Assembly (NCBI GenBank): GCA_964020155.1
Contig: OZ026551.1
Span: 3,379,018-3,443,017, forward strand
Direction: 5' to 3'
Source of the DNA: Chondrilla cf. caribensis
Taxonomy: Eukaryota > Porifera > Demospongiae > Chondrillida > Chondrillidae
DNA: 64,000 nucleotides
In this document: piece by piece, positions 1-10,859 of the stretch
How the letters are laid out: every line of letters starts with the position of its first letter
Numbering within the stretch: position 1 is the first letter of the stretch
The notes under the pieces: generated by a model
Seen by the model: the letters and a program-made list of their open reading frames with translations, nothing else
Told to the model about the DNA's origin: nothing
The model's database searches: none
Position numbers and translations under genes: made by a program

Positions 1-3000
1 TACAAGTGAAAGAATTCCAAGAAATTAAGGCTAAAGTTGCAAGTCATCACTAAATATTTATAATCGTATAGTTGCCTTGCTGGTGGTGATTTTTTTCTTA
101 ACGATACTAAATCATTAATATAATTAGCAGTTGTTTACCACTTTTAGCAGTCAGTCTCAGCTTTGTATTATGATTAAATATCATAGAAGTAGTGAAAAGA
201 TGTTCTAATGTGTATGTAGTCAGTTTGGAAGGGGAGCTATTAGAAGTAACATGATAATATTTCTATTTTTGTATACAAACCTATGCTGGCTCCGTGTGAT
301 AAAACTGTGTAGTGTGAAATGAGTGTTCATGAGATCCAGCACGGAATGACAACATTGTATTCATTTGTGAATTAAGTCTAGTATGCAAGAATTTAACACT
401 GTATGGCGAGTACAAAGATATAAAGAGAGCATCGAATATCTGATTCAGTAATTAAGCAAAGTGAGTGACTTGAAGAGAATAAACTGCATGTACATACTTT
501 TTGTATTATGTTGATCAATGATGTTGCTTTATAGTGATCTGAACATTGGTATTACCTCTGGTGTATTTTGAGTCAATATTGAAATGATTCAGTAACTTTG
601 CATTAGTCCACACTACATTTATGTATATCTTGCCATTGGAAAAACTTACCATACTATAGCCATTTTTAATGGGACTGCAAAAGCAATGTATTATATAGAA
701 CACACCATAAGGAACTGATTGCATATAGATAAATATGCCCATACAAGTCTGCTTATTCAAAAATGGCATATTATTACTGTGTACAAAATTAATTCAAAAC
801 ATTAACTCACAATTATATGTAGTCTGCTCTACTCTGTTACTGTATCCTCCCTGTATACCTGACAATACAGGTGCTACCCAAATGAAGTAAGTTGTGCCTC
901 TCTCAAGTGGGCCCAGTATGGCAGTTGTACTGCTGATTCCACTAGGTATACGATACCAGTTGAGGTTGGAATTGGGTGGGGTAGACTGTGTTCCACTACT
1001 TGTACTGTATGTGATGAGGTAGCCAATACCCCGTCTTCTGATTGGTGTCCATGACACTCTCAGAGCTGGAGATAAATTTTGAACCAATCCGACAACAAAG
1101 ACTTGACGAACATACCACACTGAAAAAGAATGTACATGAGGTACATTAATTAAAGTTTAGTAGTAAGTATTAAGATAAAGCAGAAAATCATTGTTCATTT
1201 GGCTCACTATGATGATCATAACCGATAATTAATTACATAAAATATTATGTCATATTAATTGTGAACATTAATAGATATTTGATTACGTCAAATACAGACT
1301 CACAGTCACACAAAATCATTAATTTTGTTAAGTTAGTAGTTAATATTTTTGCCCATCATTGCATAAAATAAAACTATATAATTTTTACGTTGTGTGAGTA
1401 CTAGTTCTGTTACTTCCGACAAAACACATTTAATGGATAATATACCTAAATATTATAGTCAATCTCTACTTTTGTGTACACCGGAGTGTGTATGTGGTAC
1501 TCACATTGGCAAAACACTCCAGCATCTTCACTATGACTGCAGTCCTCTATTCCCCATCCTCTATGAGAACAGGAGCTCAGCCTGGTCTCACTACCTGTAC
1601 ATCCCACATTATCCAACCAGATGGTACCAGTTCCTTGTCCATATGCAGCACAACAAGGAGATAAGATAGCTCCAGGAAATCCCAGCTCTCTACAGACAAC
1701 TGCAGCATCATTCACGCTCCAACTATCATCACATACAGTACCCCATGAATCACTGTAGTATACTTCAACACGTTCGGTATTAACTCCATTTCCACCAGCA
1801 AGACGGACCTGGGGCACTATGTATATAATGAAATATATTTCAATATCTGGTATATTAGTGTCAACATCCATCATCTAGAAGTGCACAATGAGTTTTTCAT
1901 TCCTCTAATAATTAATAATGTATGGTTTTCAAATTAATACTAATGTTACAAATAATACAGCCCCTACCATTATCACTTTAGTCAATTAATCTGTACAAAT
2001 TTGAATAGTTAAGTGAAAGCTTTGTACGTAAATGTAAATTTATAATGATACCAGAAAGACATTGTGATTGTGATACAATTACCAGTCCAAGTACATGTTT
2101 CTTGATCATTTTTACTGTCAGCTCTGAAGCTGACTACAATATAAGTGACAGTGTATTTTATGTGATTTCAGTGACACAATCTGTGTATAACACATAAGAC
2201 AGTATGCATACTAATATATACTCACCTTGACAATTCACTCCAACATCCTCACTATGACTGCAGCTACGTAGTCTTCCCCAGCCTCGATGAGCACAATAAC
2301 CTATCCTAGTCTCACTACCTGTACATCGCACATCATCCAACCAAATGGTACCAGTTCCTTGTCCAAATGAAGCACAACAAGTAGATGAGATAGCTCCAGA
2401 AAAGCCCAGCTCTCTACAGACAACTGCAGCATCATTCATGCTCCAGCCATCATCACATACAGTGCCCCATGTATTGTTGTAGTATACTTCAACACGTCCA
2501 GTGTTCACTCCATTCCCACCAACAAGACGGACCTGGGCTATATTATGTAATTAAAAAGATATAAATGACATTGTACAGAGGTGTTTCAACATCTTGTGGG
2601 CAGGTGATGATCATACCTAATTGGGAGTAATTAAGCAAAATTTCCACTATTCAGAAAAAATATACAATGTCACAGTAAAAAAAATCTATAACTGCTATAA
2701 AAGAAATTATACACTGAGTACTGAGATATGTACTAGCTTTCCTTGTTCTTATTCAATGACATATTATGGAGCATCTGAATGCCATAAAACTATACATACG
2801 CAATCACACAATAAATTTATATACTCATATAAGAAACGGGTGCTACAAGAAAAGTATAGCTATATTCAGCAGTTTTGATTTACAATTTCCATATTCCTAA
2901 TTACAGAATATATTGAATCAGATATCTAACATAATAATATAAAAATAATCTTTAGAACATGGTTTTTTGGAATATTTTTGGTTAATTTGTATGTAGTCTT

Positions 3001-6000
3001 CAATGTCATGTGAATTCGAGTGCATTTTATATAGTTGACCGTATTACAGTGAGACATTTAATTCATTAGACGTTCATATTAATACATTTATTTTGGAAAT
3101 AATTAACATGATGATTATGACAATATACATGCATACCAAAAGATATGCAATTGTGGTACAAGTACCAGCTACATGTTTCCTACTGAAATATACTGTCAGC
3201 CCGAAGCTACCTGCATTTAATCTGATAATGTATAATAAATACTAAAAAAATGTAGATAGCAATGTACCCCATGGCCAAGCATAGATATCTTATAGTTAAT
3301 ATGAATTTTCTAATCTGTGGGTACATACAGAAATACAGAGTAACCTTTATTAAAGGACACTCTAAATAGAGGACACCAAAACAAATACATCCCTACAAAG
3401 GACACTTTCTAAGGTAGTAGACTTTCCTAATGGTGCTAATACATTTTTCACCTCTGAAGTGTGGGTAACCTCTCTACAGTGGAAAATTCCATGTAAAATC
3501 ATGTAGTATATATATACTCACATTGGCAATACACTCCAGCATCCTCGCTATGACTGCAGATATGTCTTCCCCAGCCTCGATGAGAACAGGAGCTTAAGCT
3601 GTTCTTCCTTCCTGTACATCTCACATCATCCAACCAAATGGGACCAGTTCCTTGTCCAAATGCAGCACAACAAGAAGATGAGATAGCTCCAGGAAATCCC
3701 AGCTCTCTACAGACAACTGCAGCATCATTCAGGTCCCAGCCATCATCACATACAGTACCCCATGTATTGTTGTAGTATACTTCAACACGTCCAGTGTTTA
3801 CTCCATTTCCACCAACAAGACGAACCTTGGCTACATGAATATTGCAATAATAAAATTAATATTATGCACATTTTACAATGAGATTGCACATTTTATAATG
3901 TAGTTTACAGGTTGCACATACTTCAACTTCGTTTATTGTTCATGAAATAACTCGTTTTTATAACTAATTAAAAAAATTATTTCTGCCTGGACAAATGTGA
4001 AATGGGTGTGAGTCTGTATATAAAGGTGTGTGTGGCCTTATCTGTGTGTATAAATACATGCAACCTCATGATTATGGGTGGTCAGTGTAAAAATTCTTGT
4101 CGTCCATTAATTAACTTATTAGGAAAAAAGTAACATTTTCACGATTAATATATCAATATATAACAATAGATATGAAGTTGTGGTACAAGTACATTGTACC
4201 ATCTACAAATTTCCTGAGTGTAGTTACTGTTAGCTATGAAGCTACCTACATTTTATCCAACAATGTACACCTTTAGATATTAGAAAAACAATAGATAGTA
4301 TTTTGCACCCCAAGCATAGACATCTTCATATTGGATTCCCTATAATACATTTTTCACCTCTGAAGTGTGGACAATCTCTCTACAGTAGACAAAATGATCG
4401 GTCCAAATGTGTCCTTTATAAAGAGTGTCCTTTGTAGTATATATAATATATACTCACATTGGCAATACACTCCAGCATCCTCTCTATGACTGCAGCTGAT
4501 TAGTCTTCCCCAGCCTCGATGAGAACAGGAGCTTAGGCTGGTCTCACTACCGGTACATCCCACATTATCCAACCAGATGATACCAGTTCCTGGTCCAAAT
4601 GTAGCACAACAAGAAGATGAGATAGCTCCAGGAAATCCCAGCTCTCTACAGACAACTGCAGCATCATTCAGGCTCCAGCCATCATCACATACAGTACCCC
4701 ATGTATTGCTGTAGTACACTTCAACACGTCCAGTGTTTACTCCATTTCCACCAACAAGACGAACCTTGGCTACATAAATTTTGTATTAATAAATACAATA
4801 TTAAGTAAATTTAAAGAGATTGTACACATTATACATTGTAGTTTACAAGTTGTACATTCATTAACGTAGTTAATTTGTCATCAAAGAACTCGTGTAAATG
4901 TTTATAACTGGAATAAATTTCTGCTTGGCAACATTTGAAATGGGTGGGGCTGTATTATAAAGGTGAATGTGTCTTTATACGTGTGTATATATGCATGTGG
5001 TACTCACGTTGGCAAAACACTCCAGCATCCTCACCATGACCACAGTTATGTCTTCCCCAGCCTGGATTAGAACAGGAGCTTAGACTGCGCTCACTACCTG
5101 TACATCCCACATTATCCAACAAGATGGGACCAGTTCCTTGTCCAAATGCAGCACAACAAGATGATGAGATAGCTCCAGGAAATCCCAGCTCTCTACAGAC
5201 AACTGCAGCATCATTCAGGCTCCAGCCATCATCACATACAGTACCCCATGTGTTGTTGTAGTATACTTCAACACGTCCAGTGTTTACTCCATTTCCACCA
5301 GCAAGATGAACCTGGGGTACTAATTTCAAGCAGGTGTCAATATCAGATGTATGTGCATGTGTATGTTTAATTTCTGCCTTGACAACATTTGAATAGGTAG
5401 GTCTGTATATATGAAAGTGTGAGTGTCCTTATCTGTTAGTACATATGTATGCAACCCCACTATTTTGGGTGGTGAGTGCAAGAATGTGTGTATAAATGCA
5501 TGCAACCTCATTACTATGAGCAGTGAGTGTAAGAATGCCTTTCGTCTCTTAAGTTATTTATTTGGAAATAAGTAACTTAAGAGACACTCTGAATAGAGGA
5601 CACAATGAAAATTACCTCCCTACAAGGACACTTTCCAAGGCACTAAAGTTGACTTTCCTAATGGTGCTACAGGGCCGTAGCCATCGAATGTGAAGTGGTC
5701 CGGTTTACGGTAATATGTAGACATGGTGAGGCACAATGTAGAGGGGTCTGAGGGCATGCACCCATGAAAATTTAGGATTTTAGGCCTTCAGAGGTAGTCC
5801 TTGATGGCAATTTATTTGATAATAATTTATTATAATAGAAATAGGAATCCTATTATATATTATATTTATCACATATATAAAATATATAGATTCCTATGCA
5901 TAACCGCAACAGTGAATTTATATTGTAATTTATACAACGCGAAAAAGATGGCCGATTTCAAAACGCCGGGATTAGGAATTGGGGTAGAATTCGAGCGCAA

Positions 6001-6814
6001 CGACATCTATGAAGGTAATAACTTCAGCGAAGGTCCTAATGATCCTAAAAGAGACGCCAAAGTGATTCGAGTGCAATTCGATATTGTTTTCTCCCTTAGT
6101 AACAAGGGAAAAGTTTCTTTTAGAAATGTTTATTTTTGGTACTGCCCTGAAAAGTGGTCCGGTTGAAACCTTACCAACCGGACCGATGGCTACGGCCCTG
6201 TGCTAATATATTTTTCCTCTTTGAACTGTGGACAACCTCTCTACAGTTGACAAAATGATTGATCCCATTGTGTCCTTTTAAAAGAGGCTCCACTGCAGTA
6301 CTCACATTGGCAAGATACTCCAGCATCCTCTCTATGACTGCAGCTACGTAGTCGTCCCCAGCTGTGATGAGAACATGTGCTCAGGCTGGTCTCGTTACCT
6401 GTACATCTCACATCATCCAACCAGATGGTACCAGTTCCTTGTCCAAATGCAGCACAACAAGAAAATGAGATAGCCCCAGGAAATCCCAGCTCTCGACAGG
6501 CAACTGCAGCATCATTCTGGTCCCAGCCATCATCACATACAGTACCCCATATATTGTTGTAGTATACTTCAACACGTCCAGTATTGACTCCATTTCCACC
6601 AACAAGACGAACCTGGGCTATGTTTTGCAATTATAGTACATAAAAAGACAAAAATTTTCCAGTTCATAACTACAGACTAAGACTGTGCTTTGAGAATAAT
6701 GTATTTAAATCAAGTAAAAAATGAATATTCTTCATACTCCTCACCTTGAACATGGTAATGCCCTATCAGTTGGACAATTGAATACACTGCAACCACATGA
6801 GCAATCCAAAACAT
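1..6814 (-). CDS. Array gene 1: SRCR x6 / FN3 receptor, 3' part outside window
   Basis: First of three tandem paralogous membrane-receptor genes, read right to left. Coding exons seen are 6745-6814 (start and signal peptide), SRCR exons 6306-6617, 5008-5319, 4458-4769, 3522-3830, 2226-2537 and 1505-1816, and one FN3 exon 811-1119. All junctions are GT/AG and all exons after the first are phase 1-1, so they join without a frame break. The window starts in the intron that in gene 2 lies just upstream of the second FN3 exon (30591-30857), so the remaining FN3 domains, membrane segment and tail should lie to the left. The product should enter the secretory pathway and display six SRCR domains outside the cell. 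Most domains carry an N-glycosylation sequon before the WGTVC motif. Ligand unknown. Confidence 0.85.
515..745 (-). other. Conserved block, possible extra exon in gene 1
   Basis: On the minus strand an open frame runs from an ATCAG acceptor-like site (about 728-732) through SPIKNGYSMVSF and IYINVVWTNAK to a stop at 515. Related sequence lies in gene 2 (31418-31650) and, shorter and more diverged, in gene 3 (49744-49960), where the motif [12 protein letters not shown] is readable. The putative acceptor is phase-compatible with the upstream FN3 exon. Reading to the stop would give a truncated, possibly soluble form. Splice sites are not conserved in all three copies, so this may only be intron sequence carried along. 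Confidence 0.3.
811..1119 (-). CDS. Gene 1 FN3 domain exon
   Basis: 309 nt, phase 1-1, between a TTTTTCAG acceptor and a GTGAG donor. Encodes an FN3-like fold: RVSWTP in strand B/C, GYLITYST in strand C', and [11 protein letters not shown] in strands F/G. Equivalent to 31714-32022 and 49991-50299. Confidence 0.8.
1505..1816 (-). CDS. Gene 1 SRCR domain exon 6
   Basis: 312 nt, phase 1-1, last SRCR domain before the FN3 region. Equivalent to 32426-32737 (gene 2) and 51564-51875 (gene 3). Confidence 0.9.
2226..2537 (-). CDS. Gene 1 SRCR domain exon 5
   Basis: 312 nt, phase 1-1, one SRCR domain with the variant segment [18 protein letters not shown]. Equivalent to gene 2 exons 35870-36181 and 33135-33446. 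Confidence 0.9.
3522..3830 (-). CDS. Gene 1 SRCR domain exon 4 (no internal Met)
   Basis: 309 nt, phase 1-1. The frame is open from the acceptor at 3831 to the donor at 3521 and encodes a full SRCR domain (KVRLVGG ... [15 protein letters not shown] ... AGVYCQ). It contains no methionine codon, so ATG-based ORF finding misses it. Equivalent to gene 2 exons 37169-37477 and 34440-34748. Confidence 0.88.
4458..4769 (-). CDS. Gene 1 SRCR domain exon 3
   Basis: 312 nt, phase 1-1, one SRCR domain. Closest relatives are gene 2 exons 38107-38418 and 35374-35685; flanking introns also match. Confidence 0.9.
5008..5319 (-). CDS. Gene 1 SRCR domain exon 2
   Basis: 312 nt, phase 1-1. One SRCR domain with WGTVCDDGW, the CC pair and a terminal AGVFCQ. 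It is one codon longer at the acceptor and one shorter near the C-terminus (RHNCGH) than exon 1. Confidence 0.9.
5670..6200. mobile_element. Inverted-repeat DNA transposon with target duplication
   Basis: A perfect 17-bp inverted repeat (CAGGGCCGTAGCCATCG) bounds the 531-bp element. The flanking 5-bp target duplication is TGCTA (5665-5669 and 6201-6205). Paralogous introns have the uninterrupted site, for example near 3430. It lies in the intron between SRCR exons 1 and 2 of gene 1. There is no transposase, so it is non-autonomous. It carries a short plus-strand reading frame (5948-6166). Confidence 0.85.
5948..6166 (+). other. Short ORF (MADF...) inside the transposon
   Basis: A 72-aa frame starting MADFKTPGLG. 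A diverged copy with the same start context and frame occurs at 50873-51073; both share the words MADF, FSEG and VIRV. It may be a captured 5' piece of a host or transposon gene. No function recognised. Confidence 0.35.
6306..6617 (-). CDS. Gene 1 SRCR domain exon 1
   Basis: 312 nt, phase 1-1, one complete SRCR domain starting [10 protein letters not shown] and ending AGVSCQ. Motifs [16 protein letters not shown] and IWLDDVRC are present. The middle loop has the family-specific vicinal cysteines (SCCAAFGQG). Confidence 0.9.
6745..6814 (-). CDS. Gene 1 start codon and signal-peptide exon
   Basis: The ATG at 6812-6814 follows the acceptor by one base. The 23 codons begin MFWIAHVVAVYSIVQLIG, a short hydrophobic leader typical of a signal peptide, and end in phase 1 at a GTGAG donor. 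The same exon occurs in gene 2 (40948-41017) and gene 3 (54007-54076) with few changes. Confidence 0.8.
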
Positions 6815-8170
6815 TCTGAATGAGAATACAAAAATTATTGTTGATGGGAGAGAAATGTCACTATATATATTACATGTCTTTATAATATTATTGAGACGTG
6901 TATATGGCAGAACACATAATAGATGTACTGCAGAGCCTAGAGAATGGAATAGTCCTATACGACAATGAAAGACAGGAGTTTGACACACTATCTTATGGTC
7001 AGAACTTATAACGTCATGGTGCATATGCTATACAATATTAATTTTAGTGTGTGTCAAATCATGTTTAAGAAACCCACATACCAATGTGTTTTATGAAAAT
7101 ACCAATAATTTCGTGTTTGTAAATATGCACTATAATGTTACAATTCTGTTGAAAAGGGTTTCATATAGTAACTGTTAATGTCATAAATTGGGATAAGCGC
7201 CATTCCCTTTGATTTGTGTTGTTTATACTGTCTATTTGTGTAGTAGCCCAGACTTCTGAAATAAATATAGATTAATCCACCAAATCTAACCTACCAGTTG
7301 GTCTAATTGTGGACAGAAGTGAGGATGCCTCTACACAGGGTGTAGATACAGTACAAGAGAACAAAATTTAATGCACGTCAAGGCTTGCAAGCCTGAAACG
7401 CTCTGTCAAACGTGAAATTTACAGAGTATATCAGCCATTGCCCATTGAAAATTCCCAATTCCAACTGCTCATATTTTCTTCGGTTTTACATTCTGGGGAG
7501 TGTAACCATATTATTCAATCACAATGACAGTATGATGCAAACTGCTTTGAAGCCTAGGACACAGAGGGATAAAGTTGACATAAGAGTCGATGTGATACAA
7601 CCTGGCAAGGCCAAAATTGACATGAATTTAAAGGTGGTTGATGAAGATGAGCTAATATAAAAGTGAAACTGAAAATCTGAACTACATTTGCTAAATTAAT
7701 TGATTAGAGTCACAGCTACAGATGTCATATACATACACATAGTACAGAGTCAGTTAAGATTGCTGGATATTGCAAGTCCATAATTGGTTAGATCTATCAT
7801 TAAAAATTGCATAGCTCAAGGCAATGACAGTTTTTGCTGCTGCAACTAAAGATGCTCTTCTTTCAAAGATCTTGCTGGTGGGAGATACAGTTTTTAATAT
7901 TTTGATTGCATCAAGGGTGGAATACTCCAGACAATTGATTTCGAGTGTGTGGTAGTTGGCCTTAAATTTATGAAATCTAGATCAAATAGCAGTAGTGGGT
8001 AGTTTGGTTTCTGCTGCTTAATAATTTGTTTCTTGCATTTTGTAGGCTGGTTACATTATTCCAAGGAACTGTTAATTCAAGCATGTTGATCATTTTGCCC
8101 TCTCCAATGATGACTATATCATGATGACTATGCCTGGCCTGGCGGAAGTGCTGATCACAGTAGGAGCGAT
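6815..8170. other. Gene 1 first intron, left part
   Basis: Non-coding as far as I can see. About 6895-6975 is conserved in genes 2 and 3 (41096-41180, 54180-54270). The stretch 7290-7890 is absent from the equivalent intron of gene 2. It holds a weak plus-strand ORF (7412-7660) ending KVVDEDELI that I cannot assign. Confidence 0.4.
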
Positions 8171-8174
8171 GGTG

Positions 8175-8640
8175 TTAGGTGGAGAGACTCTGTGGCTCTT
8201 TTCTCGGGGAGGTCTGCATAGATGGTATAGACCCATTGAGGAACTTCTGGAGAAACTGTACGATGTTTAGGAGCGCATTGTCATGGCACCAACTGCATCT
8301 ACCTTCAATTAGTGCTTCAGGGCAGCAGTTGAGTATGTGCTTAACATTGCAGTAGGGTGCATCACATAATGGGCATTTGGGATGGAGTTTGTAACCCCAA
8401 CGAACCAAGGATGTAGGTGTTGGAAGACAATCTGTGCAGGCATGCAGGATGAATGACAGTTGGCCAGCAGGGAGTGCTACCATTACTTTTCCCATAGACT
8501 GTCCTCTTGTGCATGGGAAAATGTCCAGAATTGAGTTCTGGACAGATGGTATTTGTATATGGGATTCGATCCCATGTGATTGTGTGAGGTTTTGCTTTGA
8601 TCTCCTGCATGATAATACGAACTCCCCCTTGGAACTTCAT
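8175..8640 (-). mobile_element. LINE 3' fragment (ORF2 C-terminus remnant)
   Basis: The minus-strand frame contains LPTPTSLVRWG, then CPLCDAPYCNVKHILNCCPEA and a CSWCHDNALL segment. This is the usual C-terminal zinc-knuckle-like region of non-LTR retrotransposon reverse transcriptases (CxxC ... HxxxC). Upstream similarity continues in other frames, so it is decayed. A homologous fragment lies at 41990-42400 in gene 2's first intron; gene 3's first intron lacks it. Confidence 0.65.
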
Positions 8641-9521
8641 GTTATAATTATTGCACATTCCAGATTAGTAGTCTATAGAACCCTGATATGGATTTATCTG
8701 GAATGAACGTTGCTAATGAAATTATCACTGACGTAAAAACTGTTGTTGTTGTTATTACAACCTCTATTTAATTGTGGTGAGCACTTAGCTGGTATATGTA
8801 ATGCAATAGGTGCAGTAGACCAAAAATTATAATACTGGCAGCACCTTCAAAGGATAATGTCATCAGGCCATGCAGAAATAATAGACTAACCAATCTACAA
8901 GCCCAAATTGAAACAAACTTTAACTTGATTCTTTTCATTACTGGAGGTCTTACAGAGTGAGTAGTCGAAGGTAAATATAATACAGAACACACAGTTTTGT
9001 AATATAATAGTTTAATAGTTAAAGTTACAATGTTGAATATATTGTAGCAACATACTGTGTTCCTACTACAGTAGCTCTGAAATCGCTAACTGAAAGTATA
9101 ACTTATCACTGTTATATCGACTTTGAAACACCGTGAATCGGAGAAAAGTATTAGGTATTAAAGTAAAGTACTGTAGATATAGTATCACTGAACGTATTTG
9201 GCTAAAATCGAGCGAAGAGAACGGAATTAAGGCCGTTTATTTAAGTTTTCCTGCGGGATAGTAAAATACCATTACCACTAACTTTGTAACAGGGTGAAAT
9301 CGCGTAAAGAACACTCGGAGAACGGTGGGAATTTTCTAAGTTTCCCTATGGGATAGTAGAATACTTCTTTTCTAACTGAGTTCAGTTTGGATTCCTATTG
9401 ATGACACATGCATGTAGAATTCATACTGTCAGTATAATTACTCGACGACGTCTAAAAGTAGGATAATCATTGACACAGTTTCAAATGGATAACATACATT
9501 TTAGAATGTGTATCAGGGTTC

Positions 9522-9775
9522 GGATCATGTAGGAAGAACGACCCCCAGCGCCGTTGTATTCTACGACGAGGTTAGGGTTAGAACGACCCCCAGCACCTTA
9601 GTTTGTATTCTACGACTATATAACCGGTTAGGGTTACGGTTATTTTGTAAAATTATATTCTTGTGAATTATGTGAAAGATCTTTAATATGCGCAGATATC
9701 ATTCACAAGCTAACCCTAACCCTAACCTCATCGTAGAACACAACGGCGCAGGGGGGTCGTTCTTCCATATGATCC
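9522..9775. mobile_element. Foldback element with telomere-like repeats
   Basis: Arms of about 50-65 bp (9522-9571 and 9710-9775) are near-perfect inverted repeats and include GAACGACCCCC and CGCCGTTGT. Each arm carries TTAGGG-type units; CTAACCCTAACCCTAACC lies at 9710-9727. The equivalent intron of gene 2 (near 43510) lacks it, so it inserted after the duplication. Confidence 0.65.
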
Positions 9776-9785
9776 CAGCACCTAC

Positions 9786-9925
9786 CTATCCAGCTCGATG
9801 TGGGCATAGAGTACTGAGATGGATGAGGGATACCGAATGCCTGTATCTGAAATTCCAATAGATGAGCGAATGCGCACACCGCGCCGTGAAGCAAATGGTC
9901 TAAAACCCAGCGAAACGATGCTGTA
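9786..9925 (-). promoter_or_regulatory. Putative non-coding first exon and promoter, gene 1
   Basis: On the minus strand this block ends in a good splice donor (GTAGGT) at 9780-9785. The same block and donor recur at 43907-44045 (GTAAGT) and 54909-55045, always upstream of an array gene. The exon with the start codon begins at a CAG acceptor one base before its ATG, so an upstream untranslated exon is required and this conserved block fits. Indels between the three copies do not respect a reading frame, which argues against coding. The 5' limit is a guess. The sequence to the right (to about 10.5 kb) is richer in CpG than its surroundings. Confidence 0.5.
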
Positions 9926-10800
9926 CTTTTAATTTCAATTTAACCGTACAGCGTGGGCGGAATTGTGGTTAGCTTGCACTTCATGGTTATGCCAGAAAAT
10001 GGCAGCGAAAACGCAGCCCGAAGCGAGCAGTTTCCGGGTGGTCTGGCAAATATGCTAATAAAATGACTACATAATTGAATGTCAATGAATGAAATAAATG
10101 CTGTTTTGCTAGGTGACATAATATTATTATGGTTGAGTTGAGACTGGAAAAACTATGGCTTGTTTCAAGAGATTTCCAACTTGATCCATAAAATCAAATC
10201 TGATCAGTGTTTTGGTCGGCGCGGAGAAAGTGAAAATGCCATTTGCGAAGCTGAAGCTGCCTGGAGAACAGACCAAACTAACCGAAAAACGAAGATATTA
10301 ATGTTCGAACAATAAAGTGTGCGCATTTACCGGCGAGACAAATCGGGAATTTTGATGCGCATGCACAACCTTAAAAGTTCTTCAATAGAATTTAGCGCAA
10401 ATTCGTCCCATTTACTGTGAAAAGCTCCTCCCTGCTTCAAAATCTTGCCACATATCGATCCTTTCTACTCGTCGTTTTGATAACGAATTAGGCGTCCTTC
10501 AACTCGTTGATTGACATTGCGTCGGGCGGTTGTGCAATACATGTAGCACATGACCAGCTCCCAAGATGGCGCTCCTTAAACGTGACCTAATTTGTTGCGT
10601 ACGTACTTCTCCACCACATTTGATATAAACATAGATCATTCCAATAATAGCTACAAAATTGAATTCCACACTTAGCATTCCAAAAATGTCATGCTTTCCT
10701 TGCATTGTTCCTAATGTAAGTATTCGGATGGTATTATTCTGAATAATAATATGAGCTGTTATTGCCAGAAACATGAATAAGCCATAACAGTTCCCTAAAT
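9926..10800. other. Upstream region of gene 1
   Basis: No gene seen. It is CpG-richer than its surroundings and partly conserved upstream of genes 2 (44.05-44.4 kb) and 3 (55.05-55.2 kb), so it probably holds the promoter. Confidence 0.35.
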
Positions 10801-10859
10801 TCGTTGCATTAATTCACCCCAGCTCCCTCAACTATTATAATGAAAATACAATTATTGCA

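Noticed and set aside
6377..6562. Plus-strand ORFs opposite SRCR exons (also 40066-40266, 51632-51817, 53139-53402)
   Set aside because: They are the antisense shadow of SRCR exons; they recur only because the sense strand is conserved.
9703..9894. 63-aa minus-strand ORF over the putative first exon
   Set aside because: Copies at 43.9 and 54.9 kb have indels that break this frame, so I treat the block as untranslated.
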